A DNA stretch of 64,000 nucleotides from Petrosia ficiformis (Eukaryota; Porifera; Demospongiae; Haplosclerida; Petrosiidae): NCBI GenBank assembly GCA_947044365.1, contig OX345638.1:6581201-6645200 (forward strand), written 5' to 3'. The number at the start of each line of letters is the position of its first letter. The stretch's first letter is position 1. The translations under genes were made by a program, and so were the position numbers. The notes below the pieces were generated by a model. The model was not told the origin of the DNA and did no database searches. It saw only the letters and a program-made list of their open reading frames with translations. Shown piece after piece: positions 44,201 to 57,397 of this stretch.

Positions 44201-47200
44201 TATCTATGTAATATTTATAGGCATTCACGCAGCATTGAAATTTCAAAGTGTGCTATGATTGTGTGACAAACAGATGTTTCTTTGCAGCCACTTAACCACT
44301 CTAGGGCCCCTTGCAATGTATAATCCCTCTAGGGGTCCTTGTCATTAGGTAAACAATATTAAAGTGCCCTGTCCATATATTACAGTTGATCTCACAGACA
44401 ATCATAGCAGATTTTGAAATTACAATAAACCCAGCAATAATAAATAATTATTGTAAACAAATATACATCACTACTTTTAATGCTAACAATTAATATTCCA
44501 AATTATAAATACTTTGGTTAATATGTAGGCAAATGTGCACAAATTTTGAGTAGGCAAAAAAAACAACAAACGGAGTAGGTGAACCTGGCATAATTTGTGT
44601 CAATATCATTGGTAATGCTTGTTTCCACAAGTTATCTTTTTGTTTCAACTAATATTATCTAAATATTCATAATTGGTGATATTCATTTAAACAATTCCTT
44701 TTATATTATATTATTATAAAATAGGTCCAACAACAATTAGTGAGATAGTTTTAAACAATACTCTTAATGTATTTAACAGTAAGCCGAAATATATATAGCA
44801 ATATATTACTTGGATACCAGTAGATACAAATACCTGGCAAATCTTCCTACAACTTTACTATATGGATTTGTGATCATGTGACATGTTATATGCATTACTA
44901 AGGGCAGCATGTGGTTAAGCATGTGGTTGTACAGTCTAATTTGGGTTTTAGGTATTGTATTCAGATTAAGTGTTATTATTATATATGATATATAGCAGAT
45001 TGGATTAATGAGTTATTGGTTATTCAGTAAATCCAATTTGTAAAAACAATTAATGATTTGGGAACTGTCATTCAGTAAAGTATTTTATGACCTGAGATGA
45101 ATAAAATTATTGTACTTAAAGATGTGTTGAGGCACACCTAATGTTATGAGGGCGGGCTGGATCATACACAACATCGTGAGATCTAGATGAGGTGAGACAT
45201 ATCATCCTGATAACATAGACTGACCTACACATTATGCATATAAATACCCCCTCACAAATGTACATACAACACATACAAAAATGACTTGTATAAATTTCTA
45301 TATCCTATTATTATAATGTATGATTAGTGCATGTCTATACATTTTGAAGGAATCATATTTCACAGAATTTAATTTATAAAAATTATTAATACAATTGATT
45401 TAGCTAGGTAGAACCCACAATATGGTGACAGTACAAAACCACTTGTTTGGTTTATATATATAAACAGTTGATGGAAGTACAATGACAATCATATACAAAC
45501 AAACTAACATCATCTGTAGCATCTTTCTTTGCTCCTTTAGAGATTAACAATTCAGTCACGTCTTTATGGCCCTCTATAGCTGCCCGATGGAGGGGAGTTT
45601 GTCCACCCTACATAGTATAAATAAATAGAATATGTATTATTAATAATTGAAGTATAATTATGAATCCTAATAACAATCATTTACATAAGGTCAATGTATG
45701 TTAGTTGCATTCATATTTCTGGTCATTCACTATATCCACAGTGTCACATTGTTCACATCATACATAAACAATATTAAATTCCTTATTTTGTACTATTGGA
45801 TATATTGTGAAAATTATGAGGTCATGAATTTTCACTCTATCATAATTATATAATACTTCCATAGGTGTAAAATAGAAAATTGTACATTATTTTCTATTCA
45901 CTATACAAATATTATTTGAACATGATCATATATTCACACTATAGAGTACATTCTCCTATTGACTATGTATGCTATATTGATTCTAATTTAGTAAACTATT
46001 AACTGACAAATGTTTCATTTTTAAGGATGCTGCAAGTACATACATTCTACAAAAATTGTAATTAACAATAATGCTTGTGAGTTGTACAAGTATATAAGAA
46101 TAATAAAAAAACATTTTCAATAAAAATAGAGAAAGATGTAGGGATGTCACAACCCAAAAAGCATGAAACTAGGTTGGGAGGTTAACGACGGACTAAAAAT
46201 TAAACAAACCACTTCCATATACCCTACATAAGTACTTACACCACTATAAAGCAAAATACAAATAGCTGTATTTATTATTTGTGGGTGGGTATGTGTTTAA
46301 GCTTGCTGAATGTATGTGTGCGGTCATATGTGTCTTTGTACAATGAAGGATTCAACCTGGACATCTGATATGTACTCCTACCATCTGACAATGGTTCATA
46401 CCATTTGTAATATTACAATTTTAAATACTTGACACGAAAAATACCGTTACAGCATAATAGTCCTAACGACATTGGTCTACATGCTCTATAAACAAAATTT
46501 CAATGTGAGCGACACAAAACAATCGATGTAATAAGCTATTTGAACAAGAAAAAGAAATGACTATCAGAAATATCATAAAAGAATGTAGTGATATTTAGAA
46601 TGTGGTGGATAAAATCATTTACAATAATTAACATCTATGAACTACTCTCCATCATTATTGGATAAACAATATAAAGTACTGTAATAACTTGAATCAACTG
46701 ACTAGAAATCTGATTTGTTAAATAATCAACACAGCATATACAGGATTAAATATTAGGAACTGAAAACATAAAGCAGACAGGGCTTCCATAGCAAATAACT
46801 AGAGATAACCAGACTGAACCTAATACATAAACATACATGAATTGTCCCTTAGTTCATAATGAACAGATTAACTTAATTATGATACATCAATAACAATACT
46901 AATTTTCAATCTACTACACCTTTTCTCCTCTTCTGAAGTCTTCTAGTGTATACAAGTCTGGATGTTTAATGCTTCTTTTAGACAGCAACTGACAACAGGG
47001 ATGCATGGTGACTTTAACAGTTGAAAAGGCATTAGAGAAGGAGATGGGTGACTATTGCTCCCTGTATTGCAAGTACACACTTTCTTATATACATGAGTAG
47101 ATACTTACATACACACTTCAGGTTTGTGTCAGTGTGATTAAGTGCATTTTCGTAATTTGTGTGTGGGTATGTGCATTAATGAGTCATGAGTTCCTAGGAG

Positions 47201-50200
47201 TACATTTATTCCCTTAAAATACAAACATAGGGATGATGTGTTATGTAATTATGAATAACAATTGCCATGATTAGTGAAGGGTAAAAATGACAAGTTCAGT
47301 CAACTATAGTTCATAAATTGTAATAAATAATACTTGTTACTAAATTGAACTAGGCTAGTGCAATATAGTATATCATATGCAAATTGTAAAAAACAATTTA
47401 CTCTTCATTATCACTATGGATGATTGTCACTCCATAGTTCAATATTGAACATATTTCAGTAGTGTGTAATTACAAGTACACAATGTATAATCAACTAGGT
47501 ATATAATTATATTAAATATACACAATGGTTTTACTGTATATTGTAACCTAATACAACATAATGTCTAGGAAGATAATGGCTATATTAGCAATACATTACA
47601 AGTCACAATTATGTACATGTATACCAAAGTTATAAGCTGAAATTAATTGTGAAACACAAGACATGCCATGAACATTATTGGTTGTTGGTGAAAAAGGATG
47701 CAGTTTGCTGGATCGTGATTGATTGCGTTTACTACAGTTAGACTGGAGGTCATTTATAAATCTACAGGATACTTCATTACGAAATGTTCTACAGTAACAT
47801 TGCAGTGTTTTCAGGGATGACCTTGGAACCTTGAAAGATTTTCCAGCAAAAATGTGATGTGACAATGCAAACCAATTTTTTCTCTTCGCAATCCGTTCTA
47901 ACGTGAATGCTTAACTTGACTGGTTGGTGGAACAAAACATTGTTGAACCAAATTGGGGCTGCCCCAATCACACCAGTACTAAATCTGACTGAAGTTTGTA
48001 GTAAATTCCTACTAAAAATTACTATTGGATGAAGTATTAAAAAGTACGTTGTGGTCATAAACACCCATCGGGACCTATTTGTTTATAACCGGTTACCATC
48101 ATCGCATCTTGGAATTTTGTAATGAACAACCCAAGTCCTTGTCTACATGGATGACATTCTCATCACAGAAGCTGTTGCAAAATTGAAATAATGTTCCGGA
48201 ATCTTCAGGACTACAGCTGAAGAAGAAGTATAAGTGTATGGTTCCTTCTATTACAGACACTCTACTTAGGTTACAGAATTGGCTCTGAAACAAGTGAGAG
48301 TGCATTTGTGTGTGAACTTGTGAGTTGCAAGTGTTTGTGTGTGTGTGTACAAAATGTGTAAAATACAAATATTCAACTTTGAAGTGTTTACTTCAGCTTG
48401 TGTAAACTTAGATAAGCAAGATATTAAATCTAGTTAAACCCAATTTGCAGTATATACAGTACATTGTGTGTATATGTGACTTTATTTGTTGGCCAGAAAT
48501 GCCCAAACTTGTAAATGAATGAGAATAATGCTTTTGATCCTGGAATAAGAGTCGACTAACCGAGTATTGCTTAACTGAAATTCAACAACTAAAAATTTTA
48601 TTGGCCAAAATTCTCAGCTTTAAAAATTAAGCAGGTATTTTGATTTCTATTTTCATGTTTTTTTATCCAACTGTTATTGATGGCCTGTGGTTATTATTTT
48701 CGCATGGAGGGTAGAACTGTGGTTAAGACACCATTGGTGGGATCACAACCCTCCCTCTCTATTTGTATCTGAAAATGCCTATAGAGTTCTGTTTATAAAT
48801 GAATCAGTAAATACATTACTTTGAAAATATTGAAGTTAAACTATGGCCCATTGGATCATTAAAAATCCAGACTATGCCCTTGAAAACATTATCTACCATC
48901 TGCTTATATACATGTGGTCTCCTACTTAATCTCAAGTGAGTATTCATCAATTAATAATTACAATTGTTACATGACACCTCTTACAAACGCTATGTGAGTG
49001 AGTGTGTGCGTTTTATAGGTGTGCCCATTCTCCAGTTACAGAGGTAGCCTGAATGTACTTGTCCACTCTCCAACAACCAATAACAATGTAGACAGAGCTG
49101 ATTCTGGAAACCTAATTGACTATCAAGGGTCGGTACTATAACTACATCCCTTCCCTCAATACAGCATAATTTCAAAGTGCATGTATACATTCACATATGC
49201 CTTTATGTCACTGGACTCCATATTTGCTTTAGATGCCAAATGCTTATACACATGTGGTCTACTAAATCCCCTTAAAATTATTACAAGACTATGCAAGACT
49301 ATATATTAATATTACAGATGCTGTGTGTGTGTGTGTGTGCGTGTGTATGGTTACATGTAGTGTGTGCTACACAATTTTAGGATCAGTATAAATATTGGTA
49401 AAGGTTCTGGGATTTGTGGTATAAATTTGTGCCCAGAGTATGAGTATATGAGTAGGGTGGTTCTTTGTGTATTGTCAAATTTAGAAATCTGTGAATTTTT
49501 TGGAATATGTGTAAGTGAAATGAAGCGCTCTTAATAATTGCTATAATACTTCATTAGTGTCAGTCAAGATCGTCATTATATAGTCTATGTCATTTATTAG
49601 TTGTTGTTTCGTAAGGTAATGGCATGTAGATGTTGGCAATATCCGTTAGTTTCGTGAAAGATAAAAGTTCCAATTTTAAGTTAGTTGAAGTTGATGTTTG
49701 TATGTAGTATTTATATTATTAGATTAGGGTTGAAGAAAATTTAATGTCTATTTTTGTGTATTTCACCATAAATTGTGTTCATACATTGTGTTTGGGGGAG
49801 TGAGGGGTAAAATGAGTTGACATCAATAGTAACCACTATGGCTTTGTCTGGTAATTGTGTTGCTTGTAATGTGAAGGATAGTGTTTTGAATTTGTGTAGA
49901 TTGTCTGGGTATGATTGTGGTAAGGGTTGTGGTGTGTGATCCAGCAGTCATGCTGTAGACTTAGGTATCTGGTAGTGTTTGTTGTTTGGTAGTAGGTAGT
50001 TATATAGGTGTTTGTTGTAGTTATGAAGTGTGTGTGTGAAGCTGATTAAGGTGTTTGTAAGGTATTCTGTCCTTCTGTATGTATTTGCGTTTGGTTAAAG
50101 TATCATACATTGCTTGAGGTACTGTTCTGTCTCATTGGTGACACTTGTTGCTAGTGATAACGTTTATGAGATTTTGGTAAAATATTTGTTCTTATTCTTC

Positions 50201-52163
50201 ATTGAATATTTTTGTTAGGGAAGTGTCTCATGTTTCTTAAGTAATTATATAGATTGTACTTTTTAGAAATGGTTTTGTGTACAAATAACAGGTTCAAGTG
50301 AGTACAGTTTGTCAAGCTGATGCTGATATTTGATGTTGGTTGTATTATGGTTACCATGGTAAATTAATTATTACTGAAATTGTATGGAAAGTCGTAATTT
50401 ATATATTTAACATTTATAGGCATTCACGCAGCATTGCAATTTCAAAGTGTGCTATGATTGTCTGACAAACAGATGTTTCTTTGCAGCCGCTTAACCACTC
50501 TAGGGCCCCTTGCAATGTATGATCCCACTAGGGGTCCTTGTCATTAGACAATATTAAAGTGCCCTGTCCATATAGTACGGTTGATCTCACAAACAATCAT
50601 AGCAGATTTTGAAATTACAATAAACCCAGCAATAATAAAGAATTATTATAAACAAATATACATCACTACTTTTAATGCTAACAATTAATATAAATTTACA
50701 TGAGGTCCAAAAATCAAAATTATAAAATACTTTGGTTAATATGTAGGCAAATGTGCATAAATTTCGAGTAGGCAAAAAAAAAACGGAGTAGGTGAACCTG
50801 GCATAATTTGTGTCATTATAATTGGTAATGCTTGTTTCTACAAGTTATCTTTTTGTTTAAACTAATATTATCTAAATATCCATATTAGTTTTAAACAATT
50901 CTCTTAATGTATTTAACAGTAAGCCCAAATATATATAGCAATATATTACTTGGATACCATTAGATACAAATACCTGGCAAATCTTACTACAACATGTGGT
51001 TGTACAGTCTAATTTGGGTTTTAGGTATTGTATTCAGATTAAGTGTTATTATTATATATGATATATAGCAGATTGGATTAATGAGTTGTTAGTTATTCAG
51101 TAATATTCAATTTGTAAAAAGAATTAATGATTTGGGAACAGTCATTCAGTAAAGATTTTTTATGACCTGAGATGAATAAAATATTTGTACTTAAAGATGT
51201 GCTGAGGCACACCTAATGTTATGAGGGCCTGGATGATACACAACATCATGAGATCTAGATGAGGTGTGACATGTCATCCTGATAACATCGACTGACCTAC
51301 ACATTATGCATATAAATACACACTCACAAAATGCACATACAACACATACAAAAATGACTTGTATAAATTTCTATATCCTATTATTATAATGTATGATTAG
51401 TGTATGTACAAAACCACTTCTTTGGTGTATATATATAAATAGCTGATTGAAGTACAATGACAATCATATACAAACAAACTAACCCTATCTGTAGCATCTT
51501 TCTTTGCTCCTTTAGAGATTAACAATTCAGTCACGTCTTTATGGCCCATTTCAGCTGCCCGATGGAGGGCAGTTTGTCCACCCTACATAGTATAATGAAA
51601 TAGAATATGTATTATTAATAATTGAAGTATAATTATGAATCCTAATAACAATCATTTACATAAGGTCAATGTATGTTAGTTGCATTCATATTTCTGGTCA
51701 TTCACTATATCCACAGTGTCACATTGTTCACATCATACATAAACAATATTAAATTTCCTATTTTGTACTATTCAATATATATATAATTGTAAAAATTATG
51801 ATAGGTCATGAATTTTCACTCTATCACACTTATACAATACTTCTATAGGTGGAAAATAGAAAATCCACATTATTTTCTATTCACTATACAAATATAGTTA
51901 GAACATGATCATATATTCACACCATAGAGTACATTCCTATCGACTAGATATGCTATATTGATACCAATTTAGTAAGCTATTAACTGACAAATGATTCTTT
52001 TTAATGATACTGTAAGTACATGCATTCTACAAAAATTGTAATTACCAATAATGCTTGTGAGTTATACATGTGAATATATATATATATATATATAATATAT
52101 ATATACATTGTATATATATATACACATGTATAACTCACAAGCATTATTGGTAATTACAATTTT

Positions 52164-52221
<58 letters not shown>

Positions 52222-52271
52222 ATATATATATTATATGTGTGTGTGCAAGTATAAGTTTAAGTGCAAGTCGA

Positions 52272-52317
<46 letters not shown>

Positions 52318-52379
52318 TATACATTGTATATATATATACACATGTATAACTCACAAGCATTATTGGTAATTACAATTTT

Positions 52380-52439
<60 letters not shown>

Positions 52440-55400
52440 ATATATATATTATATGTGTGTGTGCAAGTATAAGTTTAAGTGCAAGTCGATGATAAGTTAA
52501 AGATATAGTGTCTTATAAATGAGATTGTGATCTTTGTGTGCGTGTGCATGTTTGTTTATTATCTTCAGGTATCATCCATTAATTTCAACACTAAAGCAAA
52601 AGAATAATTATTTAATTGTTGGAGACTTAGAATCAAGGAGTGTCTATGTGTGTATAACAGTATGTACACATGTGTACAAAAGTATTCAAAGTACAAATGA
52701 TTATACATGTATGTGTACAAGTGTGTGTGTATTGATAAACAATATCCTGTTAATATTTGGACTAGTTAATACAGATATTCTGGTCTCTAGTCTTGAGAAC
52801 CAGACTGGTGAATAAACATATTTTAGTGGAATCTCAACCCTCCACTGTCTCTCTAGTGAAGTCTATATTGTTCTATTTACATGTACTAGTTTATACATGG
52901 GCAATAATAATTACATAATAGGTATCATGAAGGTCATTGCTTATGAAAATACAAGATTTGACCTACAATGTCTGTAATTCCAATATTTCTAGGTCATTAA
53001 ATAGAATATTATGACAGTTGTGTTACATTGAGGTAATAATTAATGGTGCAGATAAGAAACATTTTGGGTACATTATCATGAAGGGTGTGTTCAACAATCA
53101 TATATTAATGTCATATTGCCACTACCTATATACAAGTAATGAATTGTTAATCTCTGGTATCTCACTAGTCACAAGCAAAAAGTAAGATCTTATTAATTAC
53201 AAAGTATTATATAGTTCATATTTCTTACAGAATAGGCATTTGTTGATTTGCATAATAATGAATGCATAACCATTGCCACAAGTATCAAGTTTAATTACAT
53301 TTATAACCGACAAGTAAATGATTGCTAGACAATATAAATTATTGTATATAAATAGATATACGAGATAGTTTTGTGGCTTCAATCACATTCATGAAATGAC
53401 ATAGGTGGAGCACTGGAAAGTGATTATCACCCCAGAGCTTAGAGCCATGTGCTCAATGTTGTAGCAGCCACTACAACAGTGACAATTATATAAAAGGTGT
53501 CAAATCATCAAACATCAATCTGCTCATAATTATATGTAAGTAAAATATATGATACACATATATATGAATATTGGTTAGCCACAACTGTCATGAATAATTA
53601 ATAGATGAAATTTTCACGGGAACAGCATACAAATTTAGATATCTACAAGAAACAACTTATTGTCCGAAATGTCTTCCTAAGATTTACTTAACTAGTTTAC
53701 CTAGTTACAAGAGGTTTATATATATATCATCTACTTCTTAGCAAGCTATAATAGTAGAGCCACACTCTTCACTTACATGAAGAAGGTAGAGTCTGGTGAC
53801 ATAGATAATGTAAGCAATGCTTAGATAAACGCATGGTAGAAATTATACTTACACTTCTAAAAAAGAAATTCTTCTACATAATGTGACTTTGTATAACAGT
53901 AATGTAGTGTTCTCATCATTATTAAACACAAAACAAAATGGATTTTATCATAGGAGGAATACAAATACATCAGGTCTCACTCTACTATGTGAAGTATCCA
54001 AAAGCAAAAGTAGTAATTGAAAATGATAGGAATGCTAATTGAGCCTAAGAATTTACTAATTGTAATAGGAATGTTTTGCTGTATATAGCTTGAATTATTG
54101 TATTATATAGCTTATATATAGCTTCATTTCTTATATATAGCTTCATTTCTTATGTATAGCTTCATTTCTTCCATTTAAGATACTAAGAGGCATACTATTG
54201 CATGACACTTTGTATGTTAAATGGAAGGTGTGATGATATCAGACTAATAATGAACAGAATGGAAAGGCTTTATACACTAGAAATAAAACTGATAATAGCA
54301 TTTACGTAACTTTTGAAAACATAGTGAAATGAAGAACAGTGACATGAGAAGTTATAATATGAACTATTATCATACATTTTAGGAATAGAAATGGGTATAT
54401 AAAATACAAGAGACAAAGACAGACAATTACACTATAATAATTATTATTGATACTGTTAGTAGAATGGGTTGTTACTTCATGTAAAAATTCATGAAATAAT
54501 GTTATATTTATATAGTCGCATATGATATAAGTAGTATGTTAGGTGAATAGGTATTGTTAGGTTCATATCAAGATGTATTTATTCTTACTCAAGCATGAAA
54601 TTATTGTATTCTGTATAAGTATCACACTATTTTGAAATGGTAGTAATTATATCTACAATAGTATCCGTACATGAAGTGACAAATACATAATGATAATTAT
54701 AATGGGATAATAATGGATATTAAAACTATTTATACTCAATACATACACAAGTAAATATATTATATCAGTTACATTTATAGTATGGGGCATGTATACCTAA
54801 AACACTTGTTTAAATTTCAAAGTCTTTCTAAACCAGAGTGTGTGGTATAACTACACCCTTCATTTGAAGGAGAAAGGATCTGTTGGCATTACTAGGTAAG
54901 TGGAATGTAATTAATTATGTGATTGAATATATTCACATGTTTAAAACCTGTATTCTTCTACTAGTAGCAGTGTTATTATAACATCAGTTCTGATATTGGG
55001 CATCAACACAGATAATGTTGGAACTATGTCAAATACACACTCCTTACATGTATATTAGCAAACAACTTTCAGCTTTTTAGTTTGTTGAGATGCTGTATCT
55101 GGGAATGTTAGGAATGCTAATCATGACTACATAAATGAGTAATAATACAACAGCATAACTTCCCTAAACATACTTCACTAGATCCTATAAAAAGGTGTGG
55201 CTATATCAAACTATATATAATGAACAGAAAGCCTGAGAAGTTTCATAGATGCATTGACATAAATATGTAAGACACTTTGTAATAATTATTACTGTGAGTT
55301 TTACACAATTTAGTTTTTGTTAAATGTTTCTCCATTAAATGTTTTTCGTATAATAATATGAAAGATATTCAATGACTTGTTTTTGGAATTCAATTTTGAA

Positions 55401-55650
55401 ACAATAATTTTCAAAATTTGAATCTTTTAATGAATCTTTTGCCATAAAGCTTACTTTGTTTAAATAATAATAATTATTATTATAAAATCAGTGTCTTTAA
55501 AAAAAATACTATATCAAACAAAACTATCTCAATATGAAAGCAACTTACCCAAACAGGATTCTTCCATGAAAGATTGATTTCATTAGTTGATAACGTTTGG
55601 TTCAAATATTCCATATTACCATATGAAGCAGCCCAGAAGACACTATTATG
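41211..55650 (-). CDS. Ankyrin-repeat exons (5' part missing), possibly the N-terminus of the Roc-COR gene
   Basis: Six exons: 55650-55549, 51582-51484, 45607-45509, 42614-42516, 41941-41867 and 41271-41211. The first five junctions are phase 0 and the last exon ends in phase 1. Exons 2-4 are each exactly one 33-residue ankyrin repeat (GGQTALHRAAEMGHKDVTEL; GGQTPLHRAAIEGHKDVTEL; SGQTALHFAALFGHEEVLKL). Exon 1 is a degenerate repeat (VFWAASYGNMEYL), exon 5 a half repeat (LGNTALDLAKRRNK), and exon 6 a Pro/Glu/Lys linker. Ankyrin repeats bind proteins. The phase-1 exit fits the acceptor at 36433 of the COR-tail exon, so these exons may form the N-terminal part of one ANK-Roc-COR-ZU5-Death protein. 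Alternatively this is a separate gene ending shortly after 41211. No start codon was found. Possible 5' exons lie near 56277-56215 and 56450-56392 (donors GTGTGT, GTAAGT), unconfirmed. Confidence 0.72.
43219..44105. repeat. Duplicated block A
   Basis: Blocks at 43219-43295, 43620-43660, 43690-43900 and 43975-44105 recur in the same order at 46270-47330. Landmarks: GGTGGGTATGTGTTTAAGCT, GAAGGATTCAACC, TCTTCTGAAGTCTTCTAG and GACAACAGGGATGCATGGTG. Intron sequence. Confidence 0.75.
44212..46086. repeat. Duplicated block B, containing an ankyrin exon
   Basis: About 1.9 kb that recurs at 50412-52066 with the same ankyrin exon inside (45607-45509 versus 51582-51484). Landmarks: GGCATTCACGCAGCATTG, AACCACTCTAGGGCCCCTTG, GATGTG(T/C)TGAGGCACACC and CCGATGGAGGG. 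Confidence 0.85.
46080..46250. repeat. Partial copy of the 20.2-kb palindrome arm
   Basis: It shares AGAATAATAAAAAA, ACATTTTCAATAAAAAT, GATGTAGGGATGTC and AAATTAAACAAACCACTTCC with the arm at 20195-20332, with more mismatches. Only one arm is present, at the boundary between blocks B and A'. Confidence 0.8.
46270..47330. repeat. Duplicated block A'
   Basis: Second copy of 43219-44105, with an insertion of about 530 bp (46385-46917) and lacking about 300 bp present in block A. Confidence 0.75.
47331..50411. other. Unique 3.1-kb stretch between duplicated blocks
   Basis: No gene recognised. It contains (TG)n runs near 48335 and 49323-49340. Minus-strand frames of about 90 codons near 47600-48370 have no motif I recognise. 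Its length equals the offset difference between the two duplicated block pairs, so it looks like a later insertion that split block A' from block B'. Confidence 0.5.
50412..52066. repeat. Duplicated block B', containing an ankyrin exon
   Basis: Second copy of 44212-46086, about 220 bp shorter through scattered deletions. The ankyrin exon is intact and encodes AAEMGHKD where the other copy has AAIEGHKD. Confidence 0.85.
52041..52500. repeat. Nested palindrome and tandem duplication with (TA)n
   Basis: The end of block B' (AATTACCAATAATGCTTGTG) is followed by (TA)n and then by its inverse (CACAAGCATTATTGGTAATT) at about 52136-52156. A unit of about 215 bp containing that inverse, (TA)n and GTGTGTGTGCAAGTATAAG is then repeated in tandem (to about 52275 and 52490). 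This suggests replication slippage or a break-induced inversion at the TA repeat. Confidence 0.8.
52501..55548. other. Intron sequence between ankyrin exons
   Basis: AT-rich. A minisatellite of about 18 bp (core TATAGCTTCATTTCTTA, three to four units) lies at 54105-54168. No gene was recognised on either strand. Confidence 0.6.
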
Positions 55651-56695
55651 CTACATGTAAGACAAACAAGAAATATTAATAAATTATATGTAATTAATCA
55701 GTAATGGTCATTATCATGAGATAATAGATACATGTATCATGTATATGTAAATGCATAACACATATCTAAGCATATAATTGCTACACGCCATACCCTCATG
55801 AATAACTAATAAGCAATATTTGTGATTTTAGTATCCCCATTTCCATGACTCTGGATCCACCCCTCCATTTAGGGATGAAATAAAGCAGTTTATGAAATTG
55901 TTTTTTCTTTTAGTTTAACACACAAAATGATAAAATAACATTTAGTTATCGCTCAAAACAATATCACTTAAACGTTTAGAAACACACACAATGGATTAAC
56001 CGAAATTCAAAATCTGCACTTGCTGGATATTTTGAGAGTATTTCATGTCAGCGTAACCTGACAATTATTGTCCAAGTTTTGTACTACGAATTATAAACTC
56101 ACGATAGAAATTTCAAATTAACAGGGGCGTTCATCTGATGCGAGTCCAACCCTTTCCATACAAGTTCCCGAAAATAAAATTACAAAAATCAGTTCCAGCA
56201 GTTAGCGACACACCTCCGAAGTGAGCTCGGTTTTCTGCCAAATATCGATCACCAGTACCAATAATGGACCACACCTGTTAATTACATTAACGAATTATCG
56301 ACCACTTTTCTTTATTTTATTTCTTTGGTGAACTGTTACATTCTGAGAAAACCTGATAACAACGTTACAATATACTTACCTCCAGAGGTCCTAGCGAATT
56401 ATCAAAAGTATTAAAACTACGTGCAGAAATAGCACTAAGAAAGATATTATGGTAGTAATTTATCAATTTCACAAATTATTATGTTTCATTGTATGTATAT
56501 TGTGATATTATACTTGTGTTGATATTTTTTATCTAGATTTACTGTTATAATGATTACATATGTTTATATCTGTAAATAATATTTAACAATAAATTTCATA
56601 TATATACAAGTTTTTTTCATTACTATAAAATTAATTAGCAATTGCTATAATATGCTAATTGCTTGATTGCTAACTATTCAAATGAGAGTTAGTAC
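55651..56695. other. Possible 5' region of the ankyrin gene
   Basis: Two short minus-strand segments with flanking splice signals, 56277-56215 and about 56450-56392, could be 5' exons (one reads FNTFDNSLGPLE before GTAAGT; the next can read VWSIIGTGDRYLAENRAHFG). I could not find an initiating Met or recognise the sequence. Confidence 0.3.
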
Positions 56696-57353
56696 CAGAC
56701 ATTGCACGTGTATACACGATACACATGTATTCTACACGATTATTCTCTGAAAAAGTAGATACAAGTATATACATGACAACGTTAATATACAAGTATACGA
56801 AAATCATCTACTTTTCGTGTAGATTGGTCCAACCCATTTTGTCACGCCCATGAAAATTAGTTGTGTACGTGCGAAAAATATGGCTACACCGATTTCCCTT
56901 TCTGATGATGAGCAACAGACAGATACGGCCATTGCCGTGAACTATGAAGTTTTTTTGATATACTCAAGTCACCAAAGTGTAATTCTGTCTGCATGGCCAA
57001 GTGTAAAAACTGTCACAAATTGTACAAGTATACTATGAATTCAAAAGGCAACTTGTTGAAACACCTACAGAATTTTCATGGAAAGCTTATTTTTTTAAAA
57101 TGATTAAACTTTTTTTTCTAACTTGTAATTGTATATGTGTATTTTTTCATGGACATTGATTGACCAAACAAAAGTAAATGAAAATACAAGAACTCATTAA
57201 AAAGTAAATACATGATTTGGGAAAGTCAATACAAGTAGATACATGAAATTTACAAGAGAATTGAAAAGTAAATACAAGTATATACAAGTTAAAAAATATG
57301 CGAATACAAGTAGATACAAGTAGATGAACATTTGAGTAGACGTGCAATGTCTG
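56696..57353 (+). mobile_element. 658-bp hAT-type element with 8-bp target duplication
   Basis: The terminal inverted repeats are CAGACATTGCACGT at both ends. Perfect 8-bp direct repeats GTTAGTAC flank it (56688-56695 and 57354-57361), the hAT hallmark. Subterminal zones carry many copies of the motif (T)ACAAGTAGATAC / TACAAGTATATAC, typical of transposase-binding arrays. It carries only a zinc-finger fragment and no transposase core. Confidence 0.88.
56880..57103 (+). pseudogene. BED-type zinc finger fragment of a hAT transposase
   Basis: An ATG at 56880 opens MATPISLSDDE. After a frameshift a BED finger follows: KCKNCHKLYKYTMNSKG, then KHLQNFH (CxxC and HxxxxH), stop at 57101. BED fingers are the N-terminal DNA-binding domain of hAT transposases. 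The catalytic remainder is deleted. Confidence 0.75.
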
Positions 57354-57397
57354 GTTAGTACATACTACATCAGACAAAATACACAAAAGCGTTCATT

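Noticed and set aside
47596..48368. Three minus-strand frames of about 90 codons
   Set aside because: Cys/Phe-rich but without a recognisable pattern or consistent splice sites. Left as unique non-coding sequence.
52081..52460. TA-rich tract considered as a centromeric or origin element
   Set aside because: Explained by a simple tandem/inverted microsatellite expansion. Nothing supports an origin or centromere.
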